Below are positions 6,698 to 8,952 of a stretch of DNA of 8,952 bases, piece after piece. The notes beneath the pieces were generated by a model. That model did not search any database and was not told the origin of the DNA. It saw only the letters and a list, made by a program, of their open reading frames with translations. Each line of letters begins with the position of its first letter. Position 1 is the first letter of the stretch. The translations under genes and the position numbers were made by a program. The DNA lies in contig NZUQ01000124.1 in the NCBI GenBank assembly GCA_002697225.1, positions 15,620 to 24,571 on the forward strand, written 5' to 3'. The DNA is from Candidatus Poribacteria bacterium. GTDB lineage: Bacteria; Poribacteria; WGA-4E; UBA9662.

Positions 6698-6751
6698 TGT
6701 AACAGAGGAAGGATAATGGCCGTTACCATTTGTCTGTCCACAGTGCCATTC

Positions 6752-7438
6752 CTAGACCTGATGAAACATTTTTACATCGTTTTCGGCATCCGACTGTGAT
6801 ATATCAGTAGATGCCCATTCCGTATCCTGATTGTTCCATGAAGGAACTTCCGGTTCGGACATTCGAGCGAAAAGAAATTTCATCATATAACGCTTTTTAG
6901 AGCTGCTATTGGGCATAGCCCGGTGCCACAAATCATAGTTGGTAATCGTTACCGTGCCCGCTTTGCCACAAAGTGGAATCTCATCCTCATCATTAATACT
7001 GTCCCTGTTACCGTAGTAATGACTTTTCGGAATAATACCTGTTGGCCCCAATTCTTCGGGTGTTTCTTGTGGGTAGTATAGTGCCAGAAGCCACCGTGTA
7101 TAGTGTGACCAACGCTTCCCTCCATCTTGATGCAAGTTCTGACCGTTACTGTTCGGTGGATTATAATGACAATGGCGGTGAGGCTGTAGATAATAATCTT
7201 TTCCCAGAACACTGGTTAAAGCACCATTAACCCACCTATCATCAAATACTTCCTGAATCATAGGAATTCGTGGCAACAGATTATTGCCAGGATTTCCTTC
7301 CATTTCAAATACATTTTCTGTCTGTTGAAAAACCGCTGCATGAAATTCTACCGGCAGGTCAGTTTGAACAGTCACATATCCATCCCGAATGAATTTTTTC
7401 ATTTGCTGATCATTAAGAAGATATTCTTTCTGATCCAT
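6752..7438 (-). CDS. Phytanoyl-CoA dioxygenase-family oxygenase PhyH-B
   Basis: This 228-residue PhyH-family Fe(II)/2-oxoglutarate oxygenase is on the short side for the family but has the full core. The iron triad is H103-x-D105 in NLHQDGG and H172 in DLWHRAMPN, and the 2-oxoglutarate-binding arginine is R183 in KKRYMMKF. The stretch ELGPTGIIPKSHYYG corresponds to the 'eNGpt.viPGSH' region. The start LLNDQQMKKFIRDGYVTVQ is the usual PhyH N-terminus. The start ATG at 7436-7438 has AAGGA at 7446-7450, a good ribosome binding site. The C-terminal 30 residues are acidic and polar with no recognised motif. It is second in the run, 70 bp after PhyH-A and immediately before the HEAT gene. It shares little beyond the catalytic motifs with PhyH-A, -C or -D, so the array is not a recent tandem duplication. 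Confidence 0.92.
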   Translation of the reverse strand: MDQKEYLLNDQQMKKFIRDGYVTVQTDLPVEFHAAVFQQTENVFEMEGNPGNNLLPRIPMIQEVFDDRWVNGALTSVLGKDYYLQPHRHCHYNPPNSNGQNLHQDGGKRWSHYTRWLLALYYPQETPEELGPTGIIPKSHYYGNRDSINDEDEIPLCGKAGTVTITNYDLWHRAMPNSSSKKRYMMKFLFARMSEPEVPSWNNQDTEWASTDISQSDAENDVKMFHQV

Positions 7439-7508
7439 ATTTTATTCCTTGAGATTGGTCCAACTTTCTCTCTGTTTGTTTTACCTGTGTTTGTATTCGC
7501 CTTCGGTG

Positions 7509-8369
7509 CTACCAAGATTCAGCACCTAATAGCTTTTTTCCTAATGATGTTAATTCAGCGGTTGTTCCATGTTTATGTTCCCATTCCCGAGGATCTCCAG
7601 GCCAACCCGATGTAGGTCGCCGTTCCTGCCAAGCCTGAATTCTTTGACGACGTGAATTTTGGTTGTCTTCCTTGGCTGGAGACATAGTAATATACTGTGC
7701 TAAGCGAGGTTTTTTCGATCTGTTGTATCCATTACCGTGGGCTAGTAACCGATGCCAGATTAACAAATCGCCAGCCTGACCAGCAATCGGTTTTACTTCC
7801 AAGTCTGTTAGATCAGGACTATGGAAATTCCTATCAGCTGGTTGTGTTTTTACCCAGTTGTAAAATTGTTTATGGAAACCCGGTATACACTGGAACCCTC
7901 CTTGATTTTCTGTTGTATCAGTTAAGTACAAGACACCCTGTACACCAAATGCAATCGGTGTTTTTGACGTGTCTACATCCCAGTGGATCATACCACGATT
8001 GTCCCATTCCGGTTTATCGGGACGAGTGGGAGGTTTCATGTTCGCTCTATCTAGCGAAACCCAAAGTCTGTCCGTTTCCCATATTTCTGAAAATGCTCGA
8101 TACACCTTCGGGTATTGACGATTATCCCACAATGCTTGATGCTGATAAATTTCCACCATACCGGCTTGAGAAATTGGTGAATTATTTCTACCCCCTATTC
8201 TGGGTGGGTACTTATACCAATCTTCAGGATCATGAGCATCTATACCCAAGAAATCCCAAATTGCATTCACAGCAACTTCCAAATTCTCATCTGGAACCGC
8301 GTTGTGTACCACCACAAACCCGTTTTCTTCCCAGAAGTCAAGATCATCTTGGCTTAGAACCACTGACAT
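7509..8369 (-). CDS. Phytanoyl-CoA dioxygenase-family oxygenase PhyH-A
   Basis: This 286-residue PhyH-family Fe(II)/2-oxoglutarate oxygenase is probably the first gene of the leftward operon. The iron ligands are H129-x-D131 in GMIHWDVD and a distal His, best H211 in RLLAHGNGYN (H206 is the alternative), with R222 in KKPRLAQYITM for 2-oxoglutarate. QGVLYLTDTTENQGGFQCIPGFHK is the characteristic central region leading to the PGSH-like turn. The N-terminal LSQDDLDFWEENGFVVVHNAV is typical of the family. The frame is open up to 8453, but ATG 8367-8369 is the right start: AAGGAG lies at 8376-8381, six bases upstream, and the protein homology pattern begins there. The C-terminal 45 residues (241-286) are rich in Arg and Trp (WQERRPTSGWPGDPREWE), typical of the HWD subtype as I remember it. 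The enzyme should be cytoplasmic. Substrate is unknown. Confidence 0.93.
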   Translation of the reverse strand: MSVVLSQDDLDFWEENGFVVVHNAVPDENLEVAVNAIWDFLGIDAHDPEDWYKYPPRIGGRNNSPISQAGMVEIYQHQALWDNRQYPKVYRAFSEIWETDRLWVSLDRANMKPPTRPDKPEWDNRGMIHWDVDTSKTPIAFGVQGVLYLTDTTENQGGFQCIPGFHKQFYNWVKTQPADRNFHSPDLTDLEVKPIAGQAGDLLIWHRLLAHGNGYNRSKKPRLAQYITMSPAKEDNQNSRRQRIQAWQERRPTSGWPGDPREWEHKHGTTAELTSLGKKLLGAESW

Positions 8370-8468
8370 AACACGCTCCTTTCTTGTACCTCCATGATGA
8401 GACCTGCTCTCCAAACTCCGCTGATGATACAATCCGACACGAAACTGACTCAAGTCAAAAACAATCCA

Positions 8469-8497
8469 ATAATATCACAGATGAAATCAATGGTCTA
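8469..8497 (-). promoter_or_regulatory. Candidate promoter of the PhyH operon
   Basis: On the minus strand TAGACC (8492-8497) and TATTAT (8469-8474) are separated by exactly 17 bp. They match the sigma-70 consensus at four of six and five of six positions. They would give a leader of roughly 90 nt before the PhyH-A start. The inverted repeat at 8496-8529 abuts the -35 element. Chance matches are common in DNA this AT-rich. Confidence 0.3.
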
Positions 8498-8529
8498 CTC
8501 CACAATAGATAATACTATCGTATGGAGTA
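8496..8529. promoter_or_regulatory. Inverted repeat TACTCCA-N20-TGGAGTA, possible operator
   Basis: The arms TACTCCA (8496-8502) and TGGAGTA (8523-8529) are perfect 7-base inverted repeats, 21 bp (about two helical turns) apart start to start from the inner edges. A smaller ATAG/CTAT pair lies between them. The spacing and the place at the upstream edge of the candidate promoter suit a dimeric regulator binding one face of the DNA. No regulator gene is present in the window. Confidence 0.3.
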
Positions 8530-8952
8530 TTGCTATAATCTATCTAGCTAAAGACATCTATGGTTCAGGTGTCTAAGCCTCTTAAAGAATAACAGGAAAC
8601 ATCATAATGGAAAAAATGGTACGTTCAAAGCGCATATGAAGTGTGATGGGATTCAGTTTCACCTTGATTGGGAAAACCACAATGAATGCAGGCTTTTCCT
8701 CCGCTTCAACCAATCTAAATTGTACTCGTTTTTTATGTTAAGTTTGCCATGTTCAATTCAAAATTTTGTTGACTATATTTCAAAAAGCTAATTTCGTTTG
8801 TTTTCATGAAGGAATATCTTAACTCGAAATTTTAGCCTGCCACAAATACGTAAGCCTTAACTAAATCCAGTTTAACGGAATGGAAGTTTTTTCATTGACC
8901 TTAGCCCTCTTAAAGTGACAAAATTGTTGAATATCTATTGTCTCCACATATT
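8530..8952. other. Gene-poor AT-rich stretch upstream of the operon
   Basis: No confident gene, RNA or mobile element was found here. A 51-codon plus-strand frame runs from ATG 8636-8638 to TAA 8789-8791 (start MKCDGIQFHLDWEN) without a ribosome binding site. The opposite strand is also open for about 50 codons from about 8738 down to TAA at 8582-8584, with no ATG start. Neither product is recognised. The block 8648-8711 is less AT-rich than its flanks and could be a repeat copy or gene remnant. The region right of 8790 shows stops in all frames and only low-complexity AT-rich DNA. Confidence 0.4.

Noticed and set aside
3477..8369. Tandem-duplication origin of the PhyH genes
   Set aside because: The four proteins share only the catalytic motifs and differ in the residues around them (HWD, HQDGG, HQDN, HRD), so recent duplication is not supported.
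7697..8371. 224-codon plus-strand open frame
   Set aside because: It is entirely antisense to PhyH-A, which has clear catalytic motifs and a good ribosome binding site. The product is Pro/Tyr/Leu-rich without a recognisable domain.
8370..8453. Upstream extension of PhyH-A to position 8453
   Set aside because: The 28 extra residues precede a strong AAGGAG site and the family's normal N-terminus, so they are most likely leader sequence.
8394..8576. 60-codon plus-strand open frame upstream of PhyH-A
   Set aside because: It covers the operon's promoter region, has no ribosome binding site and no family resemblance.

Overview
This window looks like part of an AT-leaning genome of an uncultivated bacterium. 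Nearly all genes from the right end to about position 2250 read leftwards (minus strand). The strongest taxonomic hint is the accumulation of four different phytanoyl-CoA dioxygenase (PhyH)-family genes beside a HEAT-repeat protein and a 3-hydroxyisobutyrate-dehydrogenase-like enzyme. From memory this gene style suits sponge-associated or marine lineages such as Poribacteria. That assignment is inference: there is no rRNA or other marker gene here.

Layout, left to right: a PAP2-family membrane phosphatase (minus, 23-565) with its own candidate promoter and a small palindrome upstream. Next is a decayed FAD-dependent oxidoreductase (plus, 721-1241) in which only the N-terminal and C-terminal ends survive, broken by frameshifts and stops. 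A complete EamA/DMT-family transporter follows (plus, 1279-2193). It converges on a glyoxalase/VOC-fold protein (minus, 2255-2629), with an 18-bp-stem hairpin between the two. Then come an exported or membrane protein of unknown function (minus, 2743-3282) and a minus-strand run that is transcribed from right to left. In transcription order that run is: PhyH-A (8369-7509), PhyH-B (7438-6752), a HEAT-repeat protein (6697-6038), a beta-hydroxyacid dehydrogenase (5977-5081), PhyH-C (5001-4243) and PhyH-D (4172-3351). PhyH-D is broken by two compensating single-base indels and one nonsense codon. Gaps of 54-79 bp with no obvious terminators make a single operon plausible. The last ~580 bp (8370-8952) hold the upstream region of this operon, with a candidate promoter, an inverted repeat and no confident gene.

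How the genes may work together (inference): the three intact PhyH enzymes carry the His-x-Asp...His iron triad of Fe(II)/2-oxoglutarate oxygenases, but they are very different from each other. They could hydroxylate one substrate at several positions, or several related substrates. The NAD-dependent dehydrogenase could then oxidise the resulting hydroxy acid. The HEAT protein may be a scaffold. The VOC protein and exported protein may or may not belong to the same unit. No substrate can be read from the sequence. No tRNA, rRNA, CRISPR array, intact insertion sequence or replication origin was recognised.
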